A DNA stretch of 52,313 nt from Pseudomonadota bacterium (GTDB taxonomy: Bacteria > Pseudomonadota > Gammaproteobacteria > Burkholderiales > Burkholderiaceae_C): positions 1 to 52,313 of the forward strand of contig JAJZTW010000024.1 of assembly GCA_021847345.1 (NCBI GenBank). Reading direction: 5' to 3'. Under the pieces are notes generated by a model. That model was given only the letters and a program-made list of their open reading frames with translations, searched no databases and was not told the origin of the DNA. A program made the translations under genes and the position numbers. This document shows, piece by piece, positions 8,750 to 17,969 of this stretch. The first letter of the stretch is position 1, and each line of letters starts with the position of its first letter.

Positions 8750-10098
8750 CAGAAATTCACGCCGAAGAATTCCTCGAGCTTCTCCACCATGTAATCGAGG
8801 TGGGGGGTCTGGAGTCCCGGGTAGACGCCCAGCCAGAAGGTCTGGTTCATCACGATATCGGTATTCGTCAGATCCCCGCTGACGCGATACTCCCGCCCGA
8901 TCATGTAGGGTTGACGCGTCAAGTTCCCGGCGAACAGCAGGCGGGTTCCGATCCTGTTTTCATTCAGATAGTTCAGGAGATCGACCCGCCTGACACCCGC
9001 GCTCTCCTTGAGCACGACCGGAAAGCCGAACCAGGACGGATTGGACCGAGGCGTCGCCTGCGGCAGGTGGAGCACATCGGCACAGGACTGCAGGCGCTCG
9101 TGGAGATAGGCGAAATTCGCGCGCCGCTGTTCGATGAACTCATCCAGCCGGTCGAGCTGAGCAAGCGCGCACGCTGCCTGCATGTCAGTGATCTTGAGGT
9201 TGTACCCGAGGTGGCTGTAGGTGTATTTGTGGTCGTAGCCCTCGGGAAGGTTTCCGAGCTTCCAGCAGAACCGCTTGTTGCAAGTGTTGTCCTTGCCCGG
9301 CGGGCAATAGCAGTCGCGGCCCCAATCACGGAACGACTCCGCGATCTGCATCAGTTCCGGGTTGTTGCTGAACACCGCGCCTCCCTCGCCCATGGTGATG
9401 TGATGGGCAGGGTAGAAACTCAGCGTGGCGAGGTCGCCGAAGGTACCGACCAGTCGGCCGTCGTAAGTCGCACCCAGCGCATCGCAGCAATCCTCGATGA
9501 GCCAGAGGCCGTATTTTTTGCAGATCCCAGTGACCACCTCGAGGTTGAAGGGGTTGCCCAGCGAGTGCGCGAGCATGATGGCGCGGGTCTTCGGCCCGAT
9601 TGCGGCCTCGAGCTTGCTCGCGTCGATGTTGTGGGTGGCCAGGTCGACGTCCACGAAAACAGGGACGGCGCCGAACTGAAGAATCGGATTGACCGTCGTG
9701 GGAAAACCGGCCGCGACGCCGATCACCTCGTCGCCCGGCCTGATCGCGCGCTCACCGAGCTTGGGCGACGTCAGGGTCGAGAACGCGACCAGATTGGCGG
9801 AGGAACCCGAGTTGACCGTGATCAGATGCTTCACGCCGAGGAAGCGCGCCAGCCGCTCCTGGAACAGGTCGTTGAAGCGACCTGTCGTCAGCCAGCCGTC
9901 GAGGCTGGCCTCCACCATATTGGCGAGCTCCGCGGCGCCGATGACTTTCCCCGATACGGGCACCGGGCTCTTCCCGGGAACGAACGGACTCGGCGCATGG
10001 ACCATGTCAGCGTATTGCCGAACCAAGGCCACGATCTGTGTGCGGATCGACTCGGGCGTCTGGACGCCCGCCGTCGGTAGTTGGCTTTGCGTATTCAT
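8749..10098 (-). CDS. ddhC: CDP-4-keto-6-deoxyglucose 3-dehydrase (E1; RfbH/AscC)
   Basis: A 449-residue PMP-dependent enzyme with aminotransferase fold that removes the C3 hydroxyl of CDP-4-keto-6-deoxyglucose together with the reductase DdhD. Two diagnostic traits are visible. The usual PLP-binding lysine is replaced by histidine in [14 protein letters not shown] (H232). The special [2Fe-2S] ligand spacing C-x57-C-x1-C-x7-C is exact at C205, C263, C265 and C273. The start ATG at 10098 overlaps the ddhB stop as ATGA. The longer open frame upstream antisense-overlaps ddhB's region and is rejected. The gene lies in the conserved order ddhD-ddhA-ddhB-ddhC. Confidence 0.95.
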   Translation of the reverse strand: MNTQSQLPTAGVQTPESIRTQIVALVRQYADMVHAPSPFVPGKSPVPVSGKVIGAAELANMVEASLDGWLTTGRFNDLFQERLARFLGVKHLITVNSGSSANLVAFSTLTSPKLGERAIRPGDEVIGVAAGFPTTVNPILQFGAVPVFVDVDLATHNIDASKLEAAIGPKTRAIMLAHSLGNPFNLEVVTGICKKYGLWLIEDCCDALGATYDGRLVGTFGDLATLSFYPAHHITMGEGGAVFSNNPELMQIAESFRDWGRDCYCPPGKDNTCNKRFCWKLGNLPEGYDHKYTYSHLGYNLKITDMQAACALAQLDRLDEFIEQRRANFAYLHERLQSCADVLHLPQATPRSNPSWFGFPVVLKESAGVRRVDLLNYLNENRIGTRLLFAGNLTRQPYMIGREYRVSGDLTNTDIVMNQTFWLGVYPGLQTPHLDYMVEKLEEFFGVNF

Positions 10099-11228
10099 GT
10101 CGGATTCCCTGACGTGGATTCGAATTGTCTGATCTGCTGCAGGCATGTCTGTCGCGCATCGACGCCATCGAGCCAGGCCCGATGCCACTCCACGGTCTTG
10201 AGCAATGCGGTTTCCAGGTTCCAGCGCGGCCGCCATGCAAGGCGTTGCCGGGCCTTCGTGATGTCGAGGCGGAGGGTTTGCGCCTCGTGCGGATGGCTGC
10301 CGCCGTCCACACGCCATGTCGCGCCGCTGCCCCAAAGGTCGGCCATGCGGCGCACGATCCACTCCACCGCACGCGCATCGTCGTGCTCGGGGCCGAAGTT
10401 CCAGGCCTGCGCGTAGGCCTGGCCGGACTCGAACAGACGCTCGGCGAGCACGAGGTAGGCGCCGAGCGGCTCGAGCACATGCTGCCACGGACGCACGGCT
10501 GCGGGATGGCGGATGAGCACGGGTTGGCGCTGCTCGAAAGAGCGAAGAATATCCGGCACGAGCCGATCTGCCGACCAGTCCCCCCCGCCGATCACATTGC
10601 CGGCGCGCGCCGACGCCAGCGCGATTCCGCCATGCTGGAAATAGGACCGGCGATACGCACTGGTCACGAGCTCGGAGCAACCCTTGCTGCTGCTGTAGGG
10701 ATCATAGCCGCCCATCGGATCGCTCTCGTCGAAGGCCTTGGAGAACCCCGACGGTGTCGATGAACCCCGCGGCTGCCCCGTGCTTCCTGGAAGGGGGTCG
10801 TCACTGTTCTCGTAGCACTTGTCCGTGGTCACGTTCACGATGGCGCGCGCGGTGCCGACCTGGCGCGCGGCCTCGAGAACATGCACCGTGCCCATCACGT
10901 TCGTCGCGTAGGTCTCGACAGGCGCCGCGTAGGAATAGCGCACCAGAGGCTGGGCCGCCATGTGGATCACGACGTCCGGCCGTGCCTGCCGCATCGCATC
11001 CAGCACGATGTCGAAGCCACGGATATCCCCGATGACGCTGCCGGCCATTGCGTCGACCACCCGGGCCTCGTGGAACAACGCCGGTGCAGTGGATGGCTCC
11101 AGCGCCAGTCCATGCACCTGCGCACCCATGGATTGCAGCCAGAGGCTCATCCAGCTGCCCTTGAAACCCGTGTGGCCGGTCAGCAGCACCCGCTTGCCGC
11201 ACCAGAACTTCGCTTGTACCGAGGCCAT
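10095..11228 (-). CDS. ddhB: CDP-glucose 4,6-dehydratase
   Basis: A 377-residue extended SDR that converts CDP-glucose to CDP-4-keto-6-deoxy-D-glucose with bound [21 protein letters not shown] is the family-specific Rossmann motif, [25 protein letters not shown] follows, and [14 protein letters not shown] carries the YxxxK pair. [17 protein letters not shown] is also typical of RfbG. The ATG at 11228 lies 2 bp after the ddhA stop and has GGGA upstream; a GTG seven codons earlier would overlap ddhA and is less likely. The product is the substrate of DdhC/DdhD. Confidence 0.95.
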   Translation of the reverse strand: MASVQAKFWCGKRVLLTGHTGFKGSWMSLWLQSMGAQVHGLALEPSTAPALFHEARVVDAMAGSVIGDIRGFDIVLDAMRQARPDVVIHMAAQPLVRYSYAAPVETYATNVMGTVHVLEAARQVGTARAIVNVTTDKCYENSDDPLPGSTGQPRGSSTPSGFSKAFDESDPMGGYDPYSSSKGCSELVTSAYRRSYFQHGGIALASARAGNVIGGGDWSADRLVPDILRSFEQRQPVLIRHPAAVRPWQHVLEPLGAYLVLAERLFESGQAYAQAWNFGPEHDDARAVEWIVRRMADLWGSGATWRVDGGSHPHEAQTLRLDITKARQRLAWRPRWNLETALLKTVEWHRAWLDGVDARQTCLQQIRQFESTSGNPT

Positions 11229-11230
11229 GG

Positions 11231-12007
11231 TCAGTCCCACTTCTTCCACGGTGCCTTCCCGCTCGCCCAGAGCTCCTCCAGCAGATGCTTGTCGCGCAGC
11301 GTGTCCATGGGTTGCCAGAAGCCCTTGTGTTCATGGGCCATCAATTGACCGTCCGCCGCCAGGCTCATCAGAGGCTCCTGCTCCCAGACGGTGTCGTCGC
11401 CATTTCTCACATAGTCGAGAACTTTCGGCGACAGGACAAAAAAGCCACCGTTGATCATGGACCCGTCGCCGACCGGCTTCTCCTTGAAGTTCTTGACTTG
11501 TTGCTGCTGGATCTCCAGCGCGCCGAAGCGCGCCGGCGGATAGGTCGCGGTCAGCGTCGCCAGTCGCCCGTGGGCTCGATGAAAGGCAATGGAACCCGCG
11601 ATGTCGATGTCCCCCACGCCGTCGCCGTAGGTGAAGCAGAAGCACTCCTCATTCCTGACATGCTCGGCCACACGCAGCAACCTGCCGCCGGTCATCGATC
11701 GCTCGCCGGTGTCGACCAGTGTCACCTTCCAGGGTTCCGCACGCCGTTCATGCACGTGCATGGTGTTGGCCTGGGTGTCGAAGGTGACATCGGACATGTG
11801 CAGGAAATAGTTCGCGAAATATTCCTTGATCACGTAGCCCTTGTATCCGCAGCAAATCACGAAATCGTTGATTCCATGGCTGGAATACATTTTCATGATG
11901 TGCCAGAGAATCGGCCGGCCGCCGATTTCCACCATGGGTTTCGGACGGGTGGTGGTTTCTTCGCTGAGCCGGGTTCCAAGCCCTCCAGCCAGGATCACGC
12001 ATTTCAT
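11231..12007 (-). CDS. ddhA: Glucose-1-phosphate cytidylyltransferase
   Basis: A 258-residue nucleotidyltransferase beginning [20 protein letters not shown], with the G-x-G-T-R-L-x-E signature, followed by [38 protein letters not shown] and [18 protein letters not shown] match RfbF/AscA. It makes CDP-glucose from glucose-1-phosphate and CTP, committing glucose to the 3,6-dideoxyhexose pathway. It starts 20 bp after the ddhD stop, with an AAGG ribosome-binding sequence. Around this gene the DNA looks visibly less GC-rich than the flanking housekeeping genes, as is common in O-antigen clusters; I did not compute it. Confidence 0.95.
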   Translation of the reverse strand: MKCVILAGGLGTRLSEETTTRPKPMVEIGGRPILWHIMKMYSSHGINDFVICCGYKGYVIKEYFANYFLHMSDVTFDTQANTMHVHERRAEPWKVTLVDTGERSMTGGRLLRVAEHVRNEECFCFTYGDGVGDIDIAGSIAFHRAHGRLATLTATYPPARFGALEIQQQQVKNFKEKPVGDGSMINGGFFVLSPKVLDYVRNGDDTVWEQEPLMSLAADGQLMAHEHKGFWQPMDTLRDKHLLEELWASGKAPWKKWD

Positions 12008-12027
12008 CGTTGATGACCTTTTTCAGT

Positions 12028-13023
12028 TCAATTCAGGCCGGAGCTCACGAACGCATCCGAATAGAAACGATCAGGCCGCACGCCGGCGCCGCACAGCGCC
12101 GTTCGCGCGCCATGAATCATCGCATCCGACCCGCATGCGTAGACCACCGCGCCGCGCAGTTCCGCTCCAGAGGCCAGGAGCACGTCCTGCACATGCCCGC
12201 GCGCGCCAGTCCAGGACGCCTCGGCTCGAGAAAGCACAGGGACGAAGCGGTCGCAGGCGGGCAGTTCCGTGGCTTGCAAGTACAGGTCCGGCAAGTGGCG
12301 CCCTCCCCAGAGCACGGTCACCGAGCGCGCCCGCTCGGCCGCCGGGAGCTGTGCCATGCTCCCGAGCATGGAGCGGATCGGTGCGATGCCGGTGCCCGTG
12401 GCCAGGAAATAGACGTCGGCGCCCGCGGTTTCGCGCAGGAAGAACGTACCCAGCGGACCGTGCAGACGCAGCAGGTCGTTGACCTTGGCTCGACGGAACC
12501 AGTATTCGCTCATCGCCCCGTCGGGGACCTCGCGAATGTGCAGCTCCAGCAAGTTTTCAGCAAAATCGCAATTGGCCAGCGAATAGCTTCGACGAATTCC
12601 GCTCGGCGCCAGGATGTCCACATACTGCCCTGGCCTGAATCGGAAATCCGCGTTCGGCGCCAGCCGCAGGATCACCCGAAGCACGTCATGCGCGAGGCGC
12701 TCGAGGCCATGGACTCGACAAGGCCAGATCCTCGGAGCCGCAAGATCCACCCCGACCACTTCCTGGGCCTCGAGTACCAAATCGCTCTGGGCGGTGCGTA
12801 CGCAGCCAAGGATCCAGCCCGCCGCGCGCTCCTGCTCGCTCAAGCCGGTTTCCTCGCGCAGCGCCCGCGAAATGCCGTCGACGACCCGAGCCTTGCAGGT
12901 GCTGCAGCGCCCGGTCCGGCAACTGTACGGCAGCGCGATTCCCGCCTGGCTCGCTGCGTCGAGAATGCTCGTGCCTGTTTCGCAGGGGAAGGTCCTGCCG
13001 GAACTCAGCTTGATCGTCGGCAT
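12028..13023 (-). CDS. ddhD: CDP-6-deoxy-delta-3,4-glucoseen reductase (E3)
   Basis: A 331-residue iron-sulfur flavoprotein. An N-terminal plant-type [2Fe-2S] domain has ligands C35, C40, C43 and C74 in CRTGRCSTCKA and ILGCVRT. It is followed by an FAD domain (RFRPGQYVDILAP, RRSYSLAN) and an NAD(P) domain (FLATGTGIAPIRSML, VYACGSDAMIHGAR). It passes electrons from NAD(P)H through FAD and its cluster to DdhC during C3 deoxygenation. It is the first of the four ddh genes in transcription order, as in Salmonella rfbIFGH and Yersinia ddhDABC. It lies 22 bp after hddC. Confidence 0.93.
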   Translation of the reverse strand: MPTIKLSSGRTFPCETGTSILDAASQAGIALPYSCRTGRCSTCKARVVDGISRALREETGLSEQERAAGWILGCVRTAQSDLVLEAQEVVGVDLAAPRIWPCRVHGLERLAHDVLRVILRLAPNADFRFRPGQYVDILAPSGIRRSYSLANCDFAENLLELHIREVPDGAMSEYWFRRAKVNDLLRLHGPLGTFFLRETAGADVYFLATGTGIAPIRSMLGSMAQLPAAERARSVTVLWGGRHLPDLYLQATELPACDRFVPVLSRAEASWTGARGHVQDVLLASGAELRGAVVYACGSDAMIHGARTALCGAGVRPDRFYSDAFVSSGLN

Positions 13024-13045
13024 GGTCAGACGCGCGCTCGTCGTG

Positions 13046-13780
13046 TCAGCATGGCGCGGCCCCCGGCGTGTGGCCCGGGGTCACGGGCGCGGGCGCCTGG
13101 ATCACGTCCAGCGCGCGCGCATAGTCGTCGGGAACACCGATGTCGATGAAGCGCCCCTGCGCGACCCAGGCTTCGAAGCGGGTTGCCTGCAAGGCCGGCA
13201 CGATGAAGTCGCTCTCGAGGGAAAAGGCCCCACGCCCACGCCATGCAGCGAGCATGTCCCTCGGGAAGCAGTAGCAGCCACCGCTGATGTACCCCGGGCC
13301 GGACCCGGTCTTTTCGCCGAAGCCACGGATCACGTGGTGCTCGTCCAGTACCACGCAGCCGTAGCGCTGCGTGTCGGCAACCTCCCGCACCACGATGACC
13401 GGGTTACCGCTGCTGCGCCAGCGGGCCTCGACCGCCGCAAGATCGACATCCAGGAAGGTGTCCCCGTTGAGCACGAAGGCCGCGTCGGTCTGGACCCGAT
13501 CGAGTGCCGCGCACAACGCACCACCCGTGCCCAGCGGCGCCTGCTCCTCGCTGTAGACGAGTTGCAGGTTCTCGAAGCAAGCTCCGAAATGCGAGCGGAT
13601 GGACGAACTCTTGTAGCCGGTGGCCAGCACGACCCGTTGAACGCCCTGGCGACGCAGGTCACGCAGGACCCACTCCAGGAACGGCTTGCCCCCCAGCGGC
13701 GCCATCGCCTTCGGAAGCTCGCTCACCACGGAGCGCAGGCGGGTTCCCAGCCCACCGGCAAGAATGACCGCATCGAGCAT
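13046..13780 (-). CDS. hddC: D-glycero-alpha-D-manno-heptose 1-phosphate guanylyltransferase
   Basis: A 244-residue nucleotidyltransferase starting [19 protein letters not shown], with PKAMAPLGGKPFLEWVL next; this short form with a C-terminal RFIDIGVPDDYARA is typical of HddC. GTGGALCAALDRV and FVLNGDTFLDVDL form the substrate and metal site. It activates D-glycero-alpha-D-manno-heptose-1-phosphate with GTP to give GDP-heptose. Assignment rests on similarity plus adjacency to gmhA and hddA; it lies 6 bp after gmhA. The last 15 residues are Pro/Ala rich and unremarkable. Confidence 0.88.
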   Translation of the reverse strand: MLDAVILAGGLGTRLRSVVSELPKAMAPLGGKPFLEWVLRDLRRQGVQRVVLATGYKSSSIRSHFGACFENLQLVYSEEQAPLGTGGALCAALDRVQTDAAFVLNGDTFLDVDLAAVEARWRSSGNPVIVVREVADTQRYGCVVLDEHHVIRGFGEKTGSGPGYISGGCYCFPRDMLAAWRGRGAFSLESDFIVPALQATRFEAWVAQGRFIDIGVPDDYARALDVIQAPAPVTPGHTPGAAPC

Positions 13781-13786
13781 GATTCC

Positions 13787-14377
13787 TCAGCCCCCCCGGC
13801 CCGCGCCGAACATGGCCTGCTCGATCAGACCGCACAGCATGTGGCCCAGCATCAGGTGCACCTCCTGGATGCGCGGCGTCAACTCAGCAGGCACCGCGAG
13901 CAGATGATCACAGAACGGGTCCATGCGATGGCTTCCCGCGCCGGTGAGCCCGACCGTGCGCAGCCCGCGCTCCCGAGCGACCTGCAGGCCGCGCACGATG
14001 TTCTCCGAGTTGCCCGACGTGCTGTACGCGATCAGCACGTCACCTCGCTGTCCCAGCGCCTCGACCTGCCTCGCGAACAGCTGCGCATAGCCATAGTCGT
14101 TGCCGATCGCGGTCAGCACGGAGGTGTCCGTGGTCAACGCGACCGCCGGCAGGCCGGGGCGGTCGAACGCGAAGCGACTGACCAGCTCTCCGGCAATATG
14201 CTGGGCATCGGCCGCACTGCCCCCGTTGCCGGCGAGAAGAATCTTGTTTCCGCCGCGCAGCGCGTCGATGCAGCGCGTCGCGACGTCGCCGAGCGTCGAC
14301 TGGAGTGCTTCCGACTCGATGACCCGGTTCAGCACGGACTGGATGTCCTGAAGGTTCCGCAGGATCGTTTGACGCAT
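13787..14377 (-). CDS. gmhA: Phosphoheptose isomerase
   Basis: A 196-residue SIS-domain protein that isomerises sedoheptulose-7-phosphate to D-glycero-D-manno-heptose-7-phosphate. LLAGNGGSAADAQHIAGELVSRF and IAYSTSGNSENIVRG are GmhA hallmarks, and RIQEVHLMLGHMLCGLIE holds the C-terminal His/Glu residues of the metal site. The ATG at 14377 overlaps the hddA stop as TGATG and has GGAGAG upstream; a GTG one codon earlier is also possible. Being next to hddA and hddC, this copy serves the GDP-heptose branch; a second gmhA for LPS core may exist elsewhere. Confidence 0.92.
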   Translation of the reverse strand: MRQTILRNLQDIQSVLNRVIESEALQSTLGDVATRCIDALRGGNKILLAGNGGSAADAQHIAGELVSRFAFDRPGLPAVALTTDTSVLTAIGNDYGYAQLFARQVEALGQRGDVLIAYSTSGNSENIVRGLQVARERGLRTVGLTGAGSHRMDPFCDHLLAVPAELTPRIQEVHLMLGHMLCGLIEQAMFGAGRGG

Positions 14378-15411
14378 CACGCTCTCCAGGCCTGGGCCCC
14401 ATGGTCCGTGAAGTGGCAGTTGCTCACTTCACCACCGCATTGGCGTAGTGCCTCAATGACGGCCATCCGCCTGGCCGGGGTGACGAAGAACATCATGAAC
14501 CCGCCCCCGCCGGCACCCGACACCTTCCCGGCCAGCGCCCCCGCGGCCAGGGCCCGTTCGTAGATACGATCGATCTCCGCCGTCGACACCGCGGACGCCG
14601 AGCGCTTCTTGCTCTCCCATCCCAGTCGCATGGAGCGCACCAGTCCGTCGAAATCCCCCTTCAGAAGGCACTCTTTCATCGAATGCGCCTCGCGCTTGAG
14701 CCCATGCATGGCCTCCAGCGCAGCTTCCGACCCCGAATCGAGATTCCTGCTCTGGGCCTCGATGATCTCCGCCGACTTGCGCGACACCCCGGTGTAGAAC
14801 AGCAGCAGCGAGGCCTCCAGTTCGCAGCGCACGCGGTCCTGGATTCGCAGCGGATTGATCAACGCACGGTTGTGGTCGTAGAACTCCATGAAATTGAAGC
14901 CGCCGAACGCCGCCGAATACTGGTCCTGGCGCCCGCCTTGAAACCCGCAGTCGACTCGCTCGATCTGGAACGCCAGGTCGGCGACCTGGTAGTCGTCGAG
15001 CCCCAGGTTGAGCCATTCCGAATAGGCCTGCACCATCGCCACGACCAGCGTCGACGAAGAGCCCAGCCCCGAGCCGACGGGAGCGTCGCAGAAGGTGACC
15101 ATGTGCACCGGGATGCGGTGCCCGCCATGGAACTGCTCGATGATCCTGCGATACACCGCCCTGTGCAGCGGCAGGACTCCGCGCTCGGACAGGTCGGCGT
15201 CCAGCATCAGTTCGTCGGCGCTGTTCTGGTCAGCCGCCTCGAAGCGGCAGCGACGCTCGTCGGTCTGCTCCAGGATGGCATAGGCGTAGCGGTCGATCGT
15301 CGCGTTGAGCACGTTTCCGCCATATCGATCGCAAAAGGGCGACACATCCGTTCCGCCGCCGGCGAGCCCCAGGCGCAGCGGAGCTCGCGCTCGAATCATG
15401 TTTTGCATCAT
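14377..15411 (-). CDS. hddA: D-glycero-alpha-D-manno-heptose-7-phosphate kinase
   Basis: A 344-residue GHMP-family kinase. The N-terminus RARAPLRLGLAGGGTDVSPF is the HddA-type substrate loop, DAPVGSGLGSSSTLVVAM is the ATP-binding GHMP motif, and KVSGAGGGGFMMFF is the C-terminal glycine motif. It phosphorylates D-glycero-D-manno-heptose-7-phosphate to the alpha-1,7-bisphosphate. The next enzyme, the phosphatase GmhB, is not encoded in the window and would have to come from elsewhere. Two adjacent ATG codons exist; the first is used. It follows the glycosyltransferase gene after 21 bp. Confidence 0.93.
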   Translation of the reverse strand: MMQNMIRARAPLRLGLAGGGTDVSPFCDRYGGNVLNATIDRYAYAILEQTDERRCRFEAADQNSADELMLDADLSERGVLPLHRAVYRRIIEQFHGGHRIPVHMVTFCDAPVGSGLGSSSTLVVAMVQAYSEWLNLGLDDYQVADLAFQIERVDCGFQGGRQDQYSAAFGGFNFMEFYDHNRALINPLRIQDRVRCELEASLLLFYTGVSRKSAEIIEAQSRNLDSGSEAALEAMHGLKREAHSMKECLLKGDFDGLVRSMRLGWESKKRSASAVSTAEIDRIYERALAAGALAGKVSGAGGGGFMMFFVTPARRMAVIEALRQCGGEVSNCHFTDHGAQAWRA

Positions 15412-15432
15412 GTGTTTTCCGAAATACGAAGA

Positions 15433-16707
15433 TCAGGCGGCCGGCGAGCGAACTGCCGCGCCCGCGTCCACGACCCGACCCGGCCCGCGCAGGACGTCGC
15501 GCCATTGGGCCGAGACGGCCTGCTCCGAGTGGGTGCGCATGACCTGCTCCGCCAGGGCCTGGGCGGCCGCGTTCACGGCCGCCAGGCGCGTCGACGGATC
15601 CAGCACGAACGCCTCGAGTTCGTCCGCCTCGAGGCACAGGTCGGCCGCCATGGTCGGAAAGCCCTCGAAGGTCGCGGGAGTTCCGATGGCGGGCACGCCA
15701 TGGGAGATCGCCTCGAGCACCTTGGTCTTGACCCCACCGGGCGCGAAGGAAGGTGCCAGCAGCACGCTTCCCGGGGTGTAGACGTCCGCGAGGTCGGCGC
15801 AGTACCCGCGGAGCTCCACTGTCTCCGGAAGGTGTTCCTGCAACCGGATCGTCCCATAAAGATGCAGAGGAATGGCGGGCCTGCGGCGTCGCCACAGATC
15901 GATCAGGTAGTCGATGGTCAGCCGATTCTGAAGGAATTCGCTGGACCCGAGGAACACGAAGCGCTGTACGTCGGACAAGGGGCGAAAGGCTCGGTGCCGG
16001 GAAACGAACGGCGGGATCGCGGCCACCCGAGCCCCCGGGACCGTGGCCCGAAACTGGTCGGCCTCGATACTGGAAACCAGCACGACGCAATCGCAGGACC
16101 GGGCCACGCGCCGTTCCAGCGCGGCCAGCGCATGCCCCTCGTAAGCTTGCACGCGTGCGCCGATCCAACGGCTCTCGAGCACGCGCCGGGCAAACGCCGG
16201 CACATGGCTGCCAAGGTAGCCCAGCGCCAGCGGCTGGCCTGCTCCGGCGCGGTTTCGCATACGGCGGGACATCAGATCATCAAAATCGCAGACGATGCGA
16301 CTTGCACCGCGACCTGCGAGCATGGGAGCATACTGTCCGAGTCGAACCCCATCGAGATAGATCACGTCCGGGGAGCTGTTGCGAATCACGGCCTCGAGTT
16401 CGCGCAGGCGTGCCCGATCGTGGAACACCAGCGCCTGCAGCGATGGCGCGCGTCCGCGCAACAGCTGCGCCAGGGCCTCGCCCGCCATCGACAACAACCC
16501 GCGCAAGGTCTTTGCCTGCAACCAGGACTCGAGATGCACGACCTCGACCTTCGCCATGTCCTGGCAGACCTGCATGATAAAAGACAGGGTTCGCTCGCGG
16601 CCGTTGCCGGGCGGTACCGCGACCCTGCGAGACAGCACCATGAGGACCCGAAATTCGCCTGCGGATTCCGGCTGGGTACTCGAGGTGACCTGTTCAGGCT
16701 TGCTCAC
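15433..16707 (-). CDS. GT4-like glycosyltransferase
   Basis: A 424-residue GT-B fold enzyme. N-terminal acceptor half: FRVLMVLSRRVAVPPGNGRERT. C-terminal donor half: FVFLGSSEFLQNRLTIDYL, then GGVKTKVLEAISHGVPAIGTPATFEGFP, the glycosyltransferase-family-4 style phosphate-binding segment. It should build the repeat unit at the inner membrane. The GTG start is chosen because AGGAGG precedes it by 4-5 nt; it overlaps the upstream glycosyltransferase by 14 bp. It is probably a paralogue of that neighbour, since both have an N-terminal RVLMVLS/KILQLCH strand and similar donor loops. Sugar specificity is unknown. Confidence 0.8.
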   Translation of the reverse strand: MSKPEQVTSSTQPESAGEFRVLMVLSRRVAVPPGNGRERTLSFIMQVCQDMAKVEVVHLESWLQAKTLRGLLSMAGEALAQLLRGRAPSLQALVFHDRARLRELEAVIRNSSPDVIYLDGVRLGQYAPMLAGRGASRIVCDFDDLMSRRMRNRAGAGQPLALGYLGSHVPAFARRVLESRWIGARVQAYEGHALAALERRVARSCDCVVLVSSIEADQFRATVPGARVAAIPPFVSRHRAFRPLSDVQRFVFLGSSEFLQNRLTIDYLIDLWRRRRPAIPLHLYGTIRLQEHLPETVELRGYCADLADVYTPGSVLLAPSFAPGGVKTKVLEAISHGVPAIGTPATFEGFPTMAADLCLEADELEAFVLDPSTRLAAVNAAAQALAEQVMRTHSEQAVSAQWRDVLRGPGRVVDAGAAVRSPAA

Positions 16708-17932
16708 ACGACCTCCTGGCCTGACGTTCGTCGAGGCAGCGTGCGATCAGGCGCCCGACGATGGCACTCCACTCGAAGCTCCTCCGGACCTCGGCAAAGC
16801 CCGCGGCCGCAGTACGCGCCCGCAGCGCCTCGTCGTGCCCCAGGCGTTCGATCGCGTCGGCGAATTGCACTGCCGTGTCGGCGATCAGCAAGGTCTGGTC
16901 GGCAGGGCTGGCCAGCCCCTCCGCGCCGACCGAGGTCGAGACGATCGGAATGCCCCGAGCCCAGTAATCCAGGATTTTCACCCGCATTCCCCCGCCGACT
17001 TGCAGGGGCACCACCGCGAGAGTCGCCCGGCCCAGCAACGGCTCCAGGTCCTCGACGAAGCCGTGAACCGTCACGTTCGGGCTCGCCAGCGCCTGCAGGG
17101 CGCGCTGCGTTCCCTTGCCGATCACGTCGATGTGATAGTCGACTCCCCGCGCATCCAGCAGCGGCACCACCTCATCGAGCAACCACTGAAGCCCCTGAAC
17201 GTTGGGCAGCCAGTCCATCGCCGCGACGTGCACCAGGCGAATCGGCCCCGCCGATGCCACGGTCTGCGGCTGCGCTTCCGGCACGTCGACGCCGGCCGGC
17301 AAGGTCATCATGCTGCCGACCACGCCGGGGTCGAGACGCTCGAAGCGCTGCGCGTCTTCGTCGGTGATGGGAAGCACGAGGTCGAAGCGTGACAGGTAAC
17401 GCGCCTCGTAGCGTCGCATGCGCGCGGCGTGCACGCCGAGCAGCAGCCTGCGCAGGCCCGCGGGCTGTGCAGCGTGCAGCCGGTCGAGAATCACATGCTC
17501 CGCGTTGTGCGCGCGCAGCACGCACAAGGCCTGCGGAGCCCGCTCGCGCACGATATCGAGATAGGCCGCCGTGTGGATCGCATCGAAATGCACGATGTCC
17601 GGAGCGAATTCGTGCAAGGTCCGCCGAAGCATGTCGCGAAACCGCGCGCGCTTGTATTTCCAGACGTTGAAAGGCTCGCGCGAGCACAGGGTGCTGAGCA
17701 GGATCACCAGCGCCGAGTTCTCCGTATTGAAGCCATCGAATTCGAGCGGAACTCCGTCCCTGGACCTCCATTGCTCGCCCCAGGCCACTTCCTCTCGCGG
17801 ACACATGCACAGCAGCCGGTAGGCCTCGATACGGGTATCGCGGCGGTATCCGTCGACAAAACCGAGAACCCCCTTCTTGCCGCCGTCGATCGGAGGCCAG
17901 GGCAGGCGATGGCAAAGCTGCAGTATTTTCAT
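16694..17932 (-). CDS. GT4 family glycosyltransferase
   Basis: A 412-residue GT-B enzyme. MKILQLCHRLPWPPIDGGKKG opens the N-terminal domain. HVAAMDWLPNVQGLQWLLDEV and GGGMRVKILDYWARGIPIVS are the typical donor-binding signatures, including the glycine-rich loop and a helix that contacts the nucleotide phosphate. The start is the ATG at 17932; an 18-codon in-frame extension is possible but unsupported. It overlaps the next glycosyltransferase gene by 14 bp, suggesting translational coupling. Donor and acceptor are unknown. Confidence 0.85.
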   Translation of the reverse strand: MKILQLCHRLPWPPIDGGKKGVLGFVDGYRRDTRIEAYRLLCMCPREEVAWGEQWRSRDGVPLEFDGFNTENSALVILLSTLCSREPFNVWKYKRARFRDMLRRTLHEFAPDIVHFDAIHTAAYLDIVRERAPQALCVLRAHNAEHVILDRLHAAQPAGLRRLLLGVHAARMRRYEARYLSRFDLVLPITDEDAQRFERLDPGVVGSMMTLPAGVDVPEAQPQTVASAGPIRLVHVAAMDWLPNVQGLQWLLDEVVPLLDARGVDYHIDVIGKGTQRALQALASPNVTVHGFVEDLEPLLGRATLAVVPLQVGGGMRVKILDYWARGIPIVSTSVGAEGLASPADQTLLIADTAVQFADAIERLGHDEALRARTAAAGFAEVRRSFEWSAIVGRLIARCLDERQARRSCEQA

Positions 17933-17969
17933 CGAAAAGGCTCGAAATCGCCACGATCGACCAGGCTTC

